Assembly: GCA_002431805.1 (NCBI GenBank)
Contig: DJEE01000140.1
Location: 1-58,257, forward strand
Source: Eggerthellaceae bacterium UBA5906
GTDB taxonomy: Bacteria; Actinomycetota; Coriobacteriia; Coriobacteriales; Eggerthellaceae
Direction of reading: 5' to 3'
DNA: 58,257 nt
The stretch's first letter is position 1; every line of letters starts with the position of its first letter. This document shows positions 25,744-34,131 of this stretch, piece after piece. The notes below the pieces were generated by a model. It was given only the letters and a program-made list of their open reading frames with translations. It searched no databases and was not told the origin of the DNA. The translations under genes and the position numbers were made by a program.

Positions 25744-26990
25744 TGCGCACCGCCTTCTGTTGCCGTATGCATGGGCGTGACCAGCGTGACGCACGTGCCG
25801 TGATTCCCCGATTCAATGGAAAGCGTAGCGCCTACCTGGCTTGCGCGCTCTTGCATGCCGAGCAGTCCGCAGCCGCTGCCTTTGATGGTGGGGTGGGCCA
25901 CGTTAAAGCCGCAGCCCTCGTCGGTGACGCTGATGTGCAGCCAGTCGCCGGCTGCTTCCACGTTAACCGTCACAACATCGGAGCCGGAGTACTTGCAGGC
26001 GTTCGTCATGGCCTCTTGGCAGATGCGATACGCCTGCGTTTCCAAGGCGCGATCGAAGCGGGGCAGGGTAAGCGTGCCTTGGAAACGGATGGCCGAGCCG
26101 TAGGTTTTCTCAAGCAGCAGGGCCTGGCTGCGCAGGGCGGGCACGAACCCTAAGTGGTCAAGTGAGCTGGGGCGCAGCATCACGGATATGTTGTGCAGCT
26201 CGTCAAGCACGCCGTTGATGCCGCCGTGCGCCTGTTCCAAAATGGCTGTGCCTTCGGCGTCAACGTGGCCGGCAAGGCGCTGCAGCGTGAACGTGACGGT
26301 AAGCAGTTCTTGTGCCACGCCGTCGTGCAGCTCGCGCGAAATGCGGCGGCGTTCCTCTTCCTGCGCGCCTATGGCGCGGGCAAGGTCGCCGCGCAAAAGC
26401 TTTGGTGCGCCCGTTTCATCGGTGTCGCGCATGCCGGCAAACGAGGTGTCGGCTGCCGTGCCGATGGGTGCCTCTTGGGCTTGGCTGCTGGTTTCCCCTA
26501 GCCCCATGAACCCCTCCGACACCACGTCAAGACCGCAAAACGTTCCACGCAGCTCTTCGGCTATAAGGGTTCGGAACGTTTCTGCGTGCGAGGGGTCAAC
26601 GTTGCGAAACGCGCACAACAACACCGCCACCACGTGGTTGCCTCGTTTCAACGGCAGGGCGCAAAAGCTGCGCAAGTCTTCAGCGAACACGATGGGGTAG
26701 GACGAGTACTCGCGCGGGTCCATTTCTGAATCAATGTCGGTGAACAGCATGGGCTTGCCCGCTTTCAACACGATGCCCCCGATGCCGTGGCCGGGTGCAA
26801 GCGCGATGCGCCGATGTCGATTGCTGGTTTCGCCGGCGCTGTATACCCACTTCAATGGGGCCCCTACAAACGCCGTGATGCCCATGGACGTGAAGTCGAA
26901 ATGAAAGCGCTCGCGCAGGTTATCGACGGCGTTTTGGAACAAGACGTTTTTGCCGGCAAGCGTTTCCTGGCTGAAATTAGATGCCCCCAT
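25740..26990 (-). CDS. Soluble GAF-domain sensor histidine kinase (NarL-partner type)
   Basis: A 416-residue cytoplasmic kinase with no membrane segment. Residues about 20-170 form a GAF domain (FHFDFTSMGITAFVGAPLKWVYSAG...GHGIGGIVLKAGKPMLFTDID...CALPLKRGNHVVAVLLCAF). The HisKA_3 phospho-acceptor is the histidine in RRRISRELHDGVAQELL. The HATPase domain shows AYRICQEAMTNACKYSG, VTDEGCGF and GSGCGLLGMQERASQVGA. Start ATG 26990 follows AAAGGGG; the open frame continues far upstream only by chance over nrfA. Known GAF-type nitrate sensing (NreA of staphylococci) and the gene position suggest nitrate or redox sensing; no iron-sulphur cysteine motif is seen. Confidence 0.9.
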   Translation of the reverse strand: MGASNFSQETLAGKNVLFQNAVDNLRERFHFDFTSMGITAFVGAPLKWVYSAGETSNRHRRIALAPGHGIGGIVLKAGKPMLFTDIDSEMDPREYSSYPIVFAEDLRSFCALPLKRGNHVVAVLLCAFRNVDPSHAETFRTLIAEELRGTFCGLDVVSEGFMGLGETSSQAQEAPIGTAADTSFAGMRDTDETGAPKLLRGDLARAIGAQEEERRRISRELHDGVAQELLTVTFTLQRLAGHVDAEGTAILEQAHGGINGVLDELHNISVMLRPSSLDHLGFVPALRSQALLLEKTYGSAIRFQGTLTLPRFDRALETQAYRICQEAMTNACKYSGSDVVTVNVEAAGDWLHISVTDEGCGFNVAHPTIKGSGCGLLGMQERASQVGATLSIESGNHGTCVTLVTPMHTATEGGAQ

Positions 26991-27092
26991 GCTAGCCCCT
27001 TTCCCTTTAGCGCGCATTATAGGACGTTTCGCGGTTTGCCGGGCTTGCAAAAGGGGCAAAACCCCAGGCCAATGGGCGCTCTGGGCAAAATT

Positions 27093-27106
27093 GTAGGGTT
27101 TTCCCC
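27093..27106. promoter_or_regulatory. Degenerate copy of the nap palindrome in the kinase/nrfA intergenic region
   Basis: The 228-base divergent region 26991-27218 contains GTAGGG TTTT CCCC, resembling the napA operator core GTAGGGTAAAACCCTAC. It sits between two wider inverted copies of GGCAAAAC (near 27055) and GTTTTGCC (near 27111). The arrangement is consistent with a shared regulator of nap and nrf. No clear -35/-10 pair was found here. Confidence 0.4.
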
Positions 27107-27218
27107 GCCGGTTTTGCCTGGGCTTTCCCCATAAGGAGGCGTTCTGCGCGCGCCTGCGCGCTTTGGGCGCGTAAGGTGCGTGGCGGAGAGAGACCCTCAA
27201 GAAGGGAGGAAAACGGAA

Positions 27219-28550
27219 ATGAAGAAAGCGAAAGGGAACAAACCGATTGTTTGGACCGCTGCGTTGTGCGCTTTCGGTCTGGTAGTTGGTTTGTCGGCCT
27301 GCGCGCCGAACGCCGACAAGGCTGGCCGCGCCGATCAAAAGGCGACGGACAAGCCGGTAGCGCAGCAGGTTGAGCAAACGCCCGAGGCTGACGAGTACGG
27401 CGTGGTGCATGCCGACCAGTGGGCGCAGGACTATCCGAACCAGTACGCCACGTACAAGGAAAACGACGCCAACGGCACCGAGGGCAAGCACAACTATCTG
27501 GAGCTGTACCCGGCGCTCAACACCATGTACAAAGGCTACGCGTTTGCGCTGGGCTACGACGAGGCGCACGGGCACACCCATGCGCTTGAAACGGTGAAGG
27601 AAACACCGCGTACGCAGAAAAAGGAGCAGCTGGCAAACTGCATCTCGTGTAAAACGCCGCAGTACACCGCGCTGGTCAACGCCGAGGGTGACACGGCTTA
27701 CCAGGCAAAGTTCAACGACATGATCGACCAGTTTGACGAACCGATCAGCTGCTATAACTGCCACGAGAACGACCCCACCCAGCTGGTGGTTGGCAACAAG
27801 TTCTTCCTGCGCGCGCTTGGTGACGACGTGAACAACGAGAAGAAGGCCCCGCTGGCAAGCCAAACGTGCGGCCAGTGCCACAACGAGTACTACTTCGACC
27901 CCGAAACGAAAGCCACGACGAACCCCTACACGGGCACGGACCAGATGACGCCGGATGCCATCTTGGCCTACTACGACGAGCGTGGATTTTCGGATTGGAA
28001 CCACGCTGACACTATGGCGCCTATGATTAAAGTGCAGCATCCCGAGTTTGAAACCATATACGGCGGCGAGTCAACCACCATGGCGCGCATTGGCTACACG
28101 TGCGCCGACTGCCATATGGGCACGCAAACTTCCGAAGACGGTGAGGCGTACACATCGCACAATTGGATTAGCCCGCTGGAAAACGAGGACATGCTGGCAA
28201 ACGACTGCAACAACTGCCACGCCGATTTGAAGAGCGAAGTGGCGGCAACGCAGGCCAAGGAAGAGCAGCGCGTCACTTCCATTAGCGAGAAGATTGAAAA
28301 CCTGACGAACAAGATTGCCGCGCAGTACGCAGACGAGATTGCAGCTATTAAGGCCGCGAAGGACTCCGGCGGCAAGCAAGATCCCTCCGACGGCCTGGCC
28401 GCCTTGTGGAAGTTGCAGCGCAATGCGCAGTTCTACTGGGATTTCGTGATGGTTGAAAACAGCGAGGGTGCGCACAACCCCGATTTGACGTTCGAAACCC
28501 TGGACAAGGCCGAGGCGGCGGCCGACCAGGCTTTGTCGATGCTTGCGTAA
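27219..28550 (+). CDS. nrfA: Ammonia-forming cytochrome c nitrite reductase NrfA (lipoprotein)
   Basis: A 443-residue pentahaem enzyme reducing nitrite to ammonium with six electrons. A lipoprotein signal ends GLSAC. The catalytic haem site is CISCK, the lysine-ligated CxxCK motif unique to NrfA; four more sites follow: CYNCH, CGQCH, CADCH, CNNCH. Distal histidines for bis-His haems are visible in VQHPEFE and SHNWISPL. The C-terminal helices (QKLQRNAQFYWDFVMVENSEGAHNP type) are present, so it is complete. Start ATG 27219 follows GGGAGG. It is divergent from the kinase operon and followed by nrfH, the reverse of the usual nrfHA order. Confidence 0.96.
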   Translation: MKKAKGNKPIVWTAALCAFGLVVGLSACAPNADKAGRADQKATDKPVAQQVEQTPEADEYGVVHADQWAQDYPNQYATYKENDANGTEGKHNYLELYPALNTMYKGYAFALGYDEAHGHTHALETVKETPRTQKKEQLANCISCKTPQYTALVNAEGDTAYQAKFNDMIDQFDEPISCYNCHENDPTQLVVGNKFFLRALGDDVNNEKKAPLASQTCGQCHNEYYFDPETKATTNPYTGTDQMTPDAILAYYDERGFSDWNHADTMAPMIKVQHPEFETIYGGESTTMARIGYTCADCHMGTQTSEDGEAYTSHNWISPLENEDMLANDCNNCHADLKSEVAATQAKEEQRVTSISEKIENLTNKIAAQYADEIAAIKAAKDSGGKQDPSDGLAALWKLQRNAQFYWDFVMVENSEGAHNPDLTFETLDKAEAAADQALSMLA

Positions 28551-28652
28551 AAGGCAAGCGCGGCCTCTCTCCATTGGCCGAGGTTGCGCAAGCGGCCTTG
28601 GCGTAAAACCGCTGGCAAGTTCGAACCTTTGTTGGGAAGGGGGTTTGCAAAT

Positions 28653-29357
28653 ATGAGTGAGCAAAACGAAGCGGCCTCGTCTGCGGCCAAACGCAAGCGC
28701 AATCGCAAATGGCCGATCACGGCGGCTGTTGTTGCCGTGGTGGTTGCCGTGGCCGGCGCGGGTTTTTGGGTGTGGCACGAGCAGCCTAGCTTCTGCAACG
28801 CCATATGCCATACGCCCATGGACCCCTATGTTGCCGCGTTTGAGCAGCAGCCGGGCGTTGAAGGCGTAGACAAATGGGGCAACACCGTGGAGAACACCAG
28901 CTCCATGCTTGCGGTGGTGCATGCGGTGCCTGCCGAGCAGGGTGGTGCGGATGCGAATTGCTTGAGCTGCCATAAGCCCACCATCAACCAGCAGTTAAGC
29001 GAGGTTGCTGAGTGGTCCACCGGCAACATGCCACTGTTTGAGAACGAAGCGTACGGGCTGGTGCTTGGCGAGCGCGATACCGAGCAGCTGGGAGAGTGGC
29101 TTAACCAGGACGGCGACGCGTTCTGCTTGAACAGCGCGTGCCACAACATCACGCGCCAGGACTTGGTGAAGGCAACGGCGCAGTATGGTGTGCGCAACCC
29201 GCATATGGCCATGCACGGGCAGCAGCTTGATTGCGGCGACTGTCACAAAGCGCACCGCGCATCGGTGAACGCGTGCAGCCAGTGCCATGACGACGCTCCG
29301 ATTCCGGATGGCTGGTTGACGTACGACCAAGCGCAAGCGGTTGCATCTGCTGCGTAG
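28653..29357 (+). CDS. nrfH: NrfH-like multihaem quinol dehydrogenase
   Basis: A 234-residue membrane-anchored cytochrome. One N-terminal membrane segment (ITAAVVAVVVAVAGAGFWVW) precedes a multihaem head. Haem-type motifs in order: CNAICH (CX3CH), CLSCH, CLNSACH (CX4CH), CGDCH, CSQCH. The first is followed by TPMDPY, comparable to the NrfH/NapC CxxCHxM-D region that meets quinol. NrfH normally has four CxxCH haems, so five motifs and two unusual spacings are atypical. The cluster with nrfA supports a role passing electrons from menaquinol to NrfA, and possibly to NapB because no napC exists here. Start ATG 28653 follows GAAGGGGG. Other NapC/NirT or cytochrome c3 type names are possible. Confidence 0.82.
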   Translation: MSEQNEAASSAAKRKRNRKWPITAAVVAVVVAVAGAGFWVWHEQPSFCNAICHTPMDPYVAAFEQQPGVEGVDKWGNTVENTSSMLAVVHAVPAEQGGADANCLSCHKPTINQQLSEVAEWSTGNMPLFENEAYGLVLGERDTEQLGEWLNQDGDAFCLNSACHNITRQDLVKATAQYGVRNPHMAMHGQQLDCGDCHKAHRASVNACSQCHDDAPIPDGWLTYDQAQAVASAA

Positions 29358-29414
29358 GCGTAAATGCAGGCGTTTGCGCAAAGGACAAAGCGCGTGCGCG
29401 CATACGTGTATGGG

Positions 29415-29440
29415 AAAGGGCTGCATTTGCGGCCCTTTCT
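29415..29440 (+). terminator. Terminator after nrfAH
   Basis: Ten-base-pair stem AAAGGGCTGC (29415-29424) with GCGGCCCTTT (29429-29438), one T-G pair, loop ATTT. The T tract is short (CTTCGGT), so efficiency is uncertain. Confidence 0.65.
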
Positions 29441-29611
29441 TCGGTAAAAGGGCGCATTTGGGCGTAAATTACACTATCTGGGTGATGGCATACCCCTGGT
29501 GTTTTCGATAAGGTTAGCATTCGGAGAAACCGGAGGAACGCGCAAAAGTTAGTGAGTCGAAAACCATCCGGAGCCATTGACTCATTAAAGAATACGGAAA
29601 AGGGAGGGCCT

Positions 29612-30277
29612 GTGAACACGAAGACGAAGCGTCGCATGATGGCGGTTACCGGCATCATCGTTATCGTGCTGATTGTTATTTTGGCGGTTGTCGGCAGCTC
29701 GGGTGCTGCGAAGTCGGCCACGATTGCCGATGCGCTTGCGGGCAAGTACGCAGACCAGAAGATTCAGGTGACCGGCAACGTGGTGGAGAACTCTTACTCC
29801 ACGGATAACAACGTGCTCACCTTTGCCATTTACGACAAGGACGGCAACCCTACCGACCAGCTGAACGTTCGCTATGAAGGCGGCGTGTCCGCCACGTTCG
29901 GCAACGACGTGACGGCTATCTGCACGGGCAAGATTGCAAACGACGGCGTGCTGCATGCCACCGAACTGGTAACGAAGTGCCCCTCGAAGTACGAGAACGC
30001 CACGAACGCGCTTTCGGTTGCCCGCTTGCTTGAATACGGCGATTCGGTGTACGACAAGCCAGTGAAGGTGTCGGGCAAGGTGCAGGCCGGTTCGCTGAAG
30101 GCGGCAGGCGCAGGTGATCGCTTCGTGCTGGCCGACGCCGACTCTAACGAGACGCTGCCCGTTGCGTTCGACGGTGCGCTGTCCGACGAGATCGTGGAAG
30201 GCAGCTCGCTGGTGGTTACCGGCAGCCTGTCGGCCGATGGCAAGTTCACCGCCACCGACGTGGCGCTTGAGGGCTAG
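29612..30277 (+). CDS. ccmE: Cytochrome c maturation haem chaperone CcmE, CxxxY type
   Basis: A 221-residue membrane-tethered OB-fold haem chaperone. One N-terminal membrane anchor (MAVTGIIVIVLIVILAVV) is followed by the CcmE OB fold (IQVTGNVVENSYS...LTFAIYDKDG...LNVRYEGGVSATFGNDVTAICTGKI...VLHATELVTKCPSKYEN). The haem-binding position, histidine in the HxxxY motif of classic CcmE, is cysteine here (CPSKY), the CxxxY variant known from archaea and some sulphate reducers. A second OB-like segment (VYDKPVKVSGKVQAGS...LVVTGSLSADGKFTATDV) is appended. Start is GTG 29612 with GGGAGGG upstream. It heads the ccm operon and would receive haem from CcmC and deliver it to CcmF. Confidence 0.9.
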   Translation: MNTKTKRRMMAVTGIIVIVLIVILAVVGSSGAAKSATIADALAGKYADQKIQVTGNVVENSYSTDNNVLTFAIYDKDGNPTDQLNVRYEGGVSATFGNDVTAICTGKIANDGVLHATELVTKCPSKYENATNALSVARLLEYGDSVYDKPVKVSGKVQAGSLKAAGAGDRFVLADADSNETLPVAFDGALSDEIVEGSSLVVTGSLSADGKFTATDVALEG

Positions 30278-30292
30278 GAAGAGGTTTAACGC

Positions 30293-32500
30293 ATGTCGAC
30301 TATCGGCCTTATGGGCCTGCTGGTGGCGTTCGCCGGCGTGGCCGTTTCGGTGCTGTGCCTGCTGGCGGGTGCCATTTTGGGACGCAAAAAGGGAAGCTCG
30401 CTTGCCGAGACGCTTACGTGGGGCGGGCATATCGCTTCCATTTTGACCACGGTGGCGCTTACCGTGTGCTGCGGTGTGCTGGTGTACTGCTTCTTCGCGG
30501 GCGACTATTCCATCGAGTACGTGCTCAAGCAGCACAGCAATGCCGACGGCACGCTTGGCTGGCTGTTCAAGCTGTCGGGGCTGTGGGCTGGTCGCGAAGG
30601 CTCGCTGTTGTTTTGGGCATGGCTTATCAGCGTGTTCAACTCGGTGGTGGCCATCCGCGACCTGAAAAACCCGCGCAAGCTTGATTCCATGGCGCTTATG
30701 GTTTCGCAGCTGGTGCTGGCCGCGTTTGTGGGCGTGCTGCTGTTCAGTGAATCGAACATGCCGTTTACGGTGACGCCGCAGAAGTACTACAACTCCAACG
30801 GCACGCTCACCAATGCTGCCTCCATGCTGGGCATGAACTCGCTGCTGGAGCACTGGGCCATGGCCATCCATCCGCCTACATTGTTTGTGGGCTATGCGGG
30901 CCTGACCATTCCGTTTGCCTACGCCATTGCAGCGCTTATCGTGAACGACCCGTCGAAGGAATGGGTGGTGCGCAGCCAGCGCTACGCCCTGTTCGCATGG
31001 CTGTTCCTGGGCATTGGCATTGGCCTGGGCAGCGTGTGGGCCTACGTGGTGCTTGGCTGGGGCGGCTACTGGGGCTGGGATGCCGTGGAAAACGCCAGCT
31101 TGCTTTCGTGGCTGGTGGGCGTGGCGCTTATCCACAGCTTCACCGTGTACCGCCAACGCGGCGCGTTCAAACGCTGGAGCGTCATGTGCGCTTGCATTAC
31201 GTTCGCGTTTGTGATCGTGGGCACGTTCATCTCGCGTTCCGGCTTGGTGCAGTCGGTGCACGCGTTTGAGGGCGACCCGGTTTCGCTTGTGCTGTTCGGT
31301 GCGCTTATTGCCGTGGCGCTTTTGGCGGGCATCGTGGGCCTGGTGGTTCGTTGGAAGAGCTTCGGCCCGGCGGCCGACGGCTCAGATGAGGTGGAAAATC
31401 TGCTTTCCAAGGAAGGCGCCTACTACTTCAACAACGTCATCATGGTGGTGTTCGCTACTTTGCTGGCGTACCTGACCATTTCCTCTGCGCTGCCCGACTT
31501 CCTGCCGTTTGGCGGCCAGACGGTGTCCTCGGGCACGTTTAACGCCATCGCTCGCCCGCTTGGTGTGGTGTACCTGGCCATTTTGGCGCTGTGCCCGCTT
31601 TTGGCGTGGGGCAAAACGCTTAAGGCGAAGTTCTTGAAGCAGGCGCGCATCCCTGCCATTTGCGCAGTTGTGCTGTTCGTGGTGTTGGCCGTGTACTGGG
31701 GCACGTATTTGGTTCCCAGCTACAACGACATCATCGCGGCGGGCGGTACTGCGGCCGAAGAGCTGGCAAGCGACGGTCCGGCGTGGTACTACAACGGTTT
31801 GGCGCTCGTGGGCTTTTTCGTGGCAAGCGTGCTGTTCTTCAACTCGCTGTTCATGCTGGGTCGCACCATCCGCGCGTATAAGAATGCGCACGACTGCGGC
31901 GCGCTGGCGGCGTTTGGCGGATGCCTGCGCAACAACGCTTCGCGTTTCGGCGGCTTTTTGTCGCACACTGCCATGGCCGTTATCCTGGTGGGCCTTATCG
32001 GTTCGTCCATGTACGTGACGGAAAAAGTTGAGTACGTGCCCTACGACGAGTCCACCGACACCGCGTCCGAAACGATGCAGGTTAAGGATTACACGCTGGA
32101 ATACACCTCGAACTCCGTAAGCGAGATTAACAGCGGCGACGACATCATGTACACGGTGAACTACAACGTGTACAAAGATGGTAACTACCTGGGTCAGGTA
32201 AGCCCAAGCGTGCAGCTGGCGCAGAAAACCCAGCAGCAAAAGCTGGTGGCAAGCGTTATCTCGCTGCCTGGCGAGGACCTGTTCGTGGTGTACCGCGGCG
32301 TGAACAACGACGGCGCGTTTTCCATGGACGTGCGCGTGAACCCGCTCATCTCGTTTGTGTGGGTAGGTTTTGGCTTGTTGATGGTGGGCGTGTGCGTGGC
32401 CACGGTGGGCCGCCGCCGCGCGAGCCGCAAACTTTCCGACGCGCAGCGCGCAACCGCCGATGCGGCAGCGGGCGAATCGGCTGCCGTGGATGCTGCATAA
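30293..32500 (+). CDS. ccmF: Cytochrome c haem lyase CcmF
   Basis: A 735-residue polytopic membrane protein that attaches haem to apocytochrome c. The WWD haem-handling motif WGGYWGWDAVENASLLSWL lies near residue 260; HWAMAIHPPTLFVGYAG and GREGSLLFWAW are other conserved segments. Many membrane spans precede a large extracytoplasmic domain (about residues 580-680) and a final membrane span near residue 690. Start ATG 30293 follows AGGAAGAGG, 15 bases after ccmE. No CcmH, CcmI or CcmG partner is encoded in the window, which agrees with the reduced system that accompanies CxxxY-type CcmE. A hairpin after the stop separates ccmEF from ccmABCD. Confidence 0.95.
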   Translation: MSTIGLMGLLVAFAGVAVSVLCLLAGAILGRKKGSSLAETLTWGGHIASILTTVALTVCCGVLVYCFFAGDYSIEYVLKQHSNADGTLGWLFKLSGLWAGREGSLLFWAWLISVFNSVVAIRDLKNPRKLDSMALMVSQLVLAAFVGVLLFSESNMPFTVTPQKYYNSNGTLTNAASMLGMNSLLEHWAMAIHPPTLFVGYAGLTIPFAYAIAALIVNDPSKEWVVRSQRYALFAWLFLGIGIGLGSVWAYVVLGWGGYWGWDAVENASLLSWLVGVALIHSFTVYRQRGAFKRWSVMCACITFAFVIVGTFISRSGLVQSVHAFEGDPVSLVLFGALIAVALLAGIVGLVVRWKSFGPAADGSDEVENLLSKEGAYYFNNVIMVVFATLLAYLTISSALPDFLPFGGQTVSSGTFNAIARPLGVVYLAILALCPLLAWGKTLKAKFLKQARIPAICAVVLFVVLAVYWGTYLVPSYNDIIAAGGTAAEELASDGPAWYYNGLALVGFFVASVLFFNSLFMLGRTIRAYKNAHDCGALAAFGGCLRNNASRFGGFLSHTAMAVILVGLIGSSMYVTEKVEYVPYDESTDTASETMQVKDYTLEYTSNSVSEINSGDDIMYTVNYNVYKDGNYLGQVSPSVQLAQKTQQQKLVASVISLPGEDLFVVYRGVNNDGAFSMDVRVNPLISFVWVGFGLLMVGVCVATVGRRRASRKLSDAQRATADAAAGESAAVDAA

Positions 32501-32514
32501 GCGATGAAGTAAGG

Positions 32515-32543
32515 CGCGGCTGTCGGTTTCGGCGGCCGCGTTT
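32515..32543 (+). terminator. Hairpin between ccmF and ccmA
   Basis: CGCGGC (32515-32520) pairs with GCCGCG (32535-32540), with further pairs inside, followed by TTTG. A possible -10 (TAGACT, 32548-32553) follows. ccmABCD may therefore be transcribed separately or attenuated. Confidence 0.5.
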
Positions 32544-32637
32544 GCGCTAGACTAGCGGTTGCGCATGATTCGCGCAGCAAGTGGAAGTGGGGCAGTGCAC
32601 CGGGTGCCGTGTCCCAGTTTTCGGGGAAGGGAAGGCT

Positions 32638-33357
32638 ATGGGCGAACCAGCAGCCATTCGCACGAAGAAGCTGTCGAAGGTGTTCGGCACGCGCAAAGCG
32701 GTGGACAAGGTGTCCATTGAAGTGCCCCAAGGGGCGTTCCTTTCCATCTTCGGCCCGAACGGTGCAGGCAAGACCACGCTGCTGCGCATGCTTTCCACGC
32801 TAGCGCGCCCCACAGATGGTTCGGCACAGCTTCTGGGCATCGACCTGAAGGAAGAGCCCGACCGTGCTCGCCAGCACATTGGGCTTATCTCGCACAACGC
32901 CATGCTGTACCCTGACCTTACGGCTGAGCAGAACTTGCTGCTGTACGCAAAACTCTACGGCATTGCCAACCCCGAGGCGCGTGTGACGGAGCTGCTGGAA
33001 GCGGTGGAACTGAAACATCGTCGGCTTGATGTGGTGCGCACGTTCTCGCGCGGCATGACGCAGCGCCTGTGCATTGCCCGTGCGCTTATCCACGATCCTG
33101 ACGTGGTGTTTTTGGATGAGCCGTATTCAGGCTTAGACCCGCATGCCGTTGACATTTTCGATCAGCTTATTGCGAAACACCGCGAAGGGCGCACGTTTGT
33201 GATGGTAAGCCACGATTTGCAGAAAGGCTTCGACATGTGCACGCACGCGCTGGTGCTTGCGCGCGGCCGCGTTGTGGCGTTCGGCCCCAAAGACCAGTTT
33301 GATTTTGCGGAGTTCTCCGAGCTGTATCGCTCCACGGTTGGAATGGGGGTGGCCTAA
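32638..33357 (+). CDS. ccmA: Haem exporter ATP-binding protein CcmA
   Basis: A 239-residue ABC ATPase. Walker A GPNGAGKTT (near residue 42), signature segment [15 protein letters not shown], Walker B VVFLDEPYSGLDP and the switch histidine in MVSHDLQ are all present. CcmA with CcmB releases haem-loaded CcmE from CcmC using ATP. Start ATG 32638 follows GGGGAAGGGAAGG at good spacing; the frame stays open further upstream but lacks similarity there. The stop codon is immediately followed by the ccmB start, so subunits are made in a fixed ratio. Confidence 0.93.
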   Translation: MGEPAAIRTKKLSKVFGTRKAVDKVSIEVPQGAFLSIFGPNGAGKTTLLRMLSTLARPTDGSAQLLGIDLKEEPDRARQHIGLISHNAMLYPDLTAEQNLLLYAKLYGIANPEARVTELLEAVELKHRRLDVVRTFSRGMTQRLCIARALIHDPDVVFLDEPYSGLDPHAVDIFDQLIAKHREGRTFVMVSHDLQKGFDMCTHALVLARGRVVAFGPKDQFDFAEFSELYRSTVGMGVA

Positions 33358-34116
33358 ATGGCACGCAAATCTGCCGACGCGCCCGCCGTGCAGCGCACAC
33401 GAGCGGTGGAGCTTTCCATGCCCAGCACGTTCGCTCAGTACAAAACCCTGCTGGTAAAAGACTTGCAGCAGGAGTTCCGCACGAAGGAAATGCTCACGTC
33501 CATGGGCATTTACGCCCTGCTGGTGCTTATCGTGTACGGTGCCTCGCTGGGGCAAACGGCCCAGGCAACCGATGTGCTGCAGCTTTCCGGTGGCCTTTTG
33601 TGGGCGCTTATCGTGTTCACGTCGCTTTTGGGCTTGAACCGCTCGTTCGGACACGAAAAAGAGCAGGGCTGCATGGAGGGCATTTTGCTGGTGCCTATGG
33701 ACCGCAGCGTTATCTTTTTGGCAAAAGCCACGTCCAACCTGCTGTTTTTGCTGGTGGTTGAAGTGATTGCCGTGCCGCTGTTCTGGTTCTTCTTCCTAAC
33801 CACGGCACAGCCTGGGCCTGATTTCATGCTTATGGTGGTGCCGCTGTTGGTGGGTACCATTGGCGTGGCGGGCATCGGCACGCTGCTTTCCACCATTACC
33901 GTGAACACGCGCGGCAAAGACGTCATGCTTGCAGTGCTGTTCGTTCCGCTTATCTTCCCGCTGCTGTATGCATGCGCGTCGGCCACTACCGCGGTGGTGG
34001 TGGGCACGGAAGGTTACTTCGACGTGTTCGTGCAGTCGCTGGCGCTTGCCGGCGGCTACGACGTCATCATGCTGCTGCTCAGTTGGGTGCTATACGATTT
34101 CGTAATTTCCGCATAG
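33358..34116 (+). CDS. ccmB: Haem exporter membrane protein CcmB
   Basis: A 252-residue permease with six predicted membrane segments. The CcmB start pattern is visible after a short polar leader: FAQYKTLLVKDLQQEFRTKEMLTSMGIYALLVLIVYG. SLLGLNRSFGHEKEQGCMEGILLVPMDRSVIFLAK is the most diagnostic stretch, matching the family's F..E...G...GLL.SP.....ifl.K pattern. It partners CcmA. The start codon abuts the ccmA stop, and ccmC begins 15 bases after its end. Length is slightly above the usual 220 because of the N-terminal leader of about 25 residues. Confidence 0.92.
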   Translation: MARKSADAPAVQRTRAVELSMPSTFAQYKTLLVKDLQQEFRTKEMLTSMGIYALLVLIVYGASLGQTAQATDVLQLSGGLLWALIVFTSLLGLNRSFGHEKEQGCMEGILLVPMDRSVIFLAKATSNLLFLLVVEVIAVPLFWFFFLTTAQPGPDFMLMVVPLLVGTIGVAGIGTLLSTITVNTRGKDVMLAVLFVPLIFPLLYACASATTAVVVGTEGYFDVFVQSLALAGGYDVIMLLLSWVLYDFVISA

Positions 34117-34131
34117 GAGGAAAGGAAACCA

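Noticed and set aside
26991..28040. Upstream extension of the GAF kinase frame on the minus strand
   Set aside because: It runs antisense through nrfA; the ATG at 26990 with AAAGGGG and the start of the GAF similarity fix the true start.
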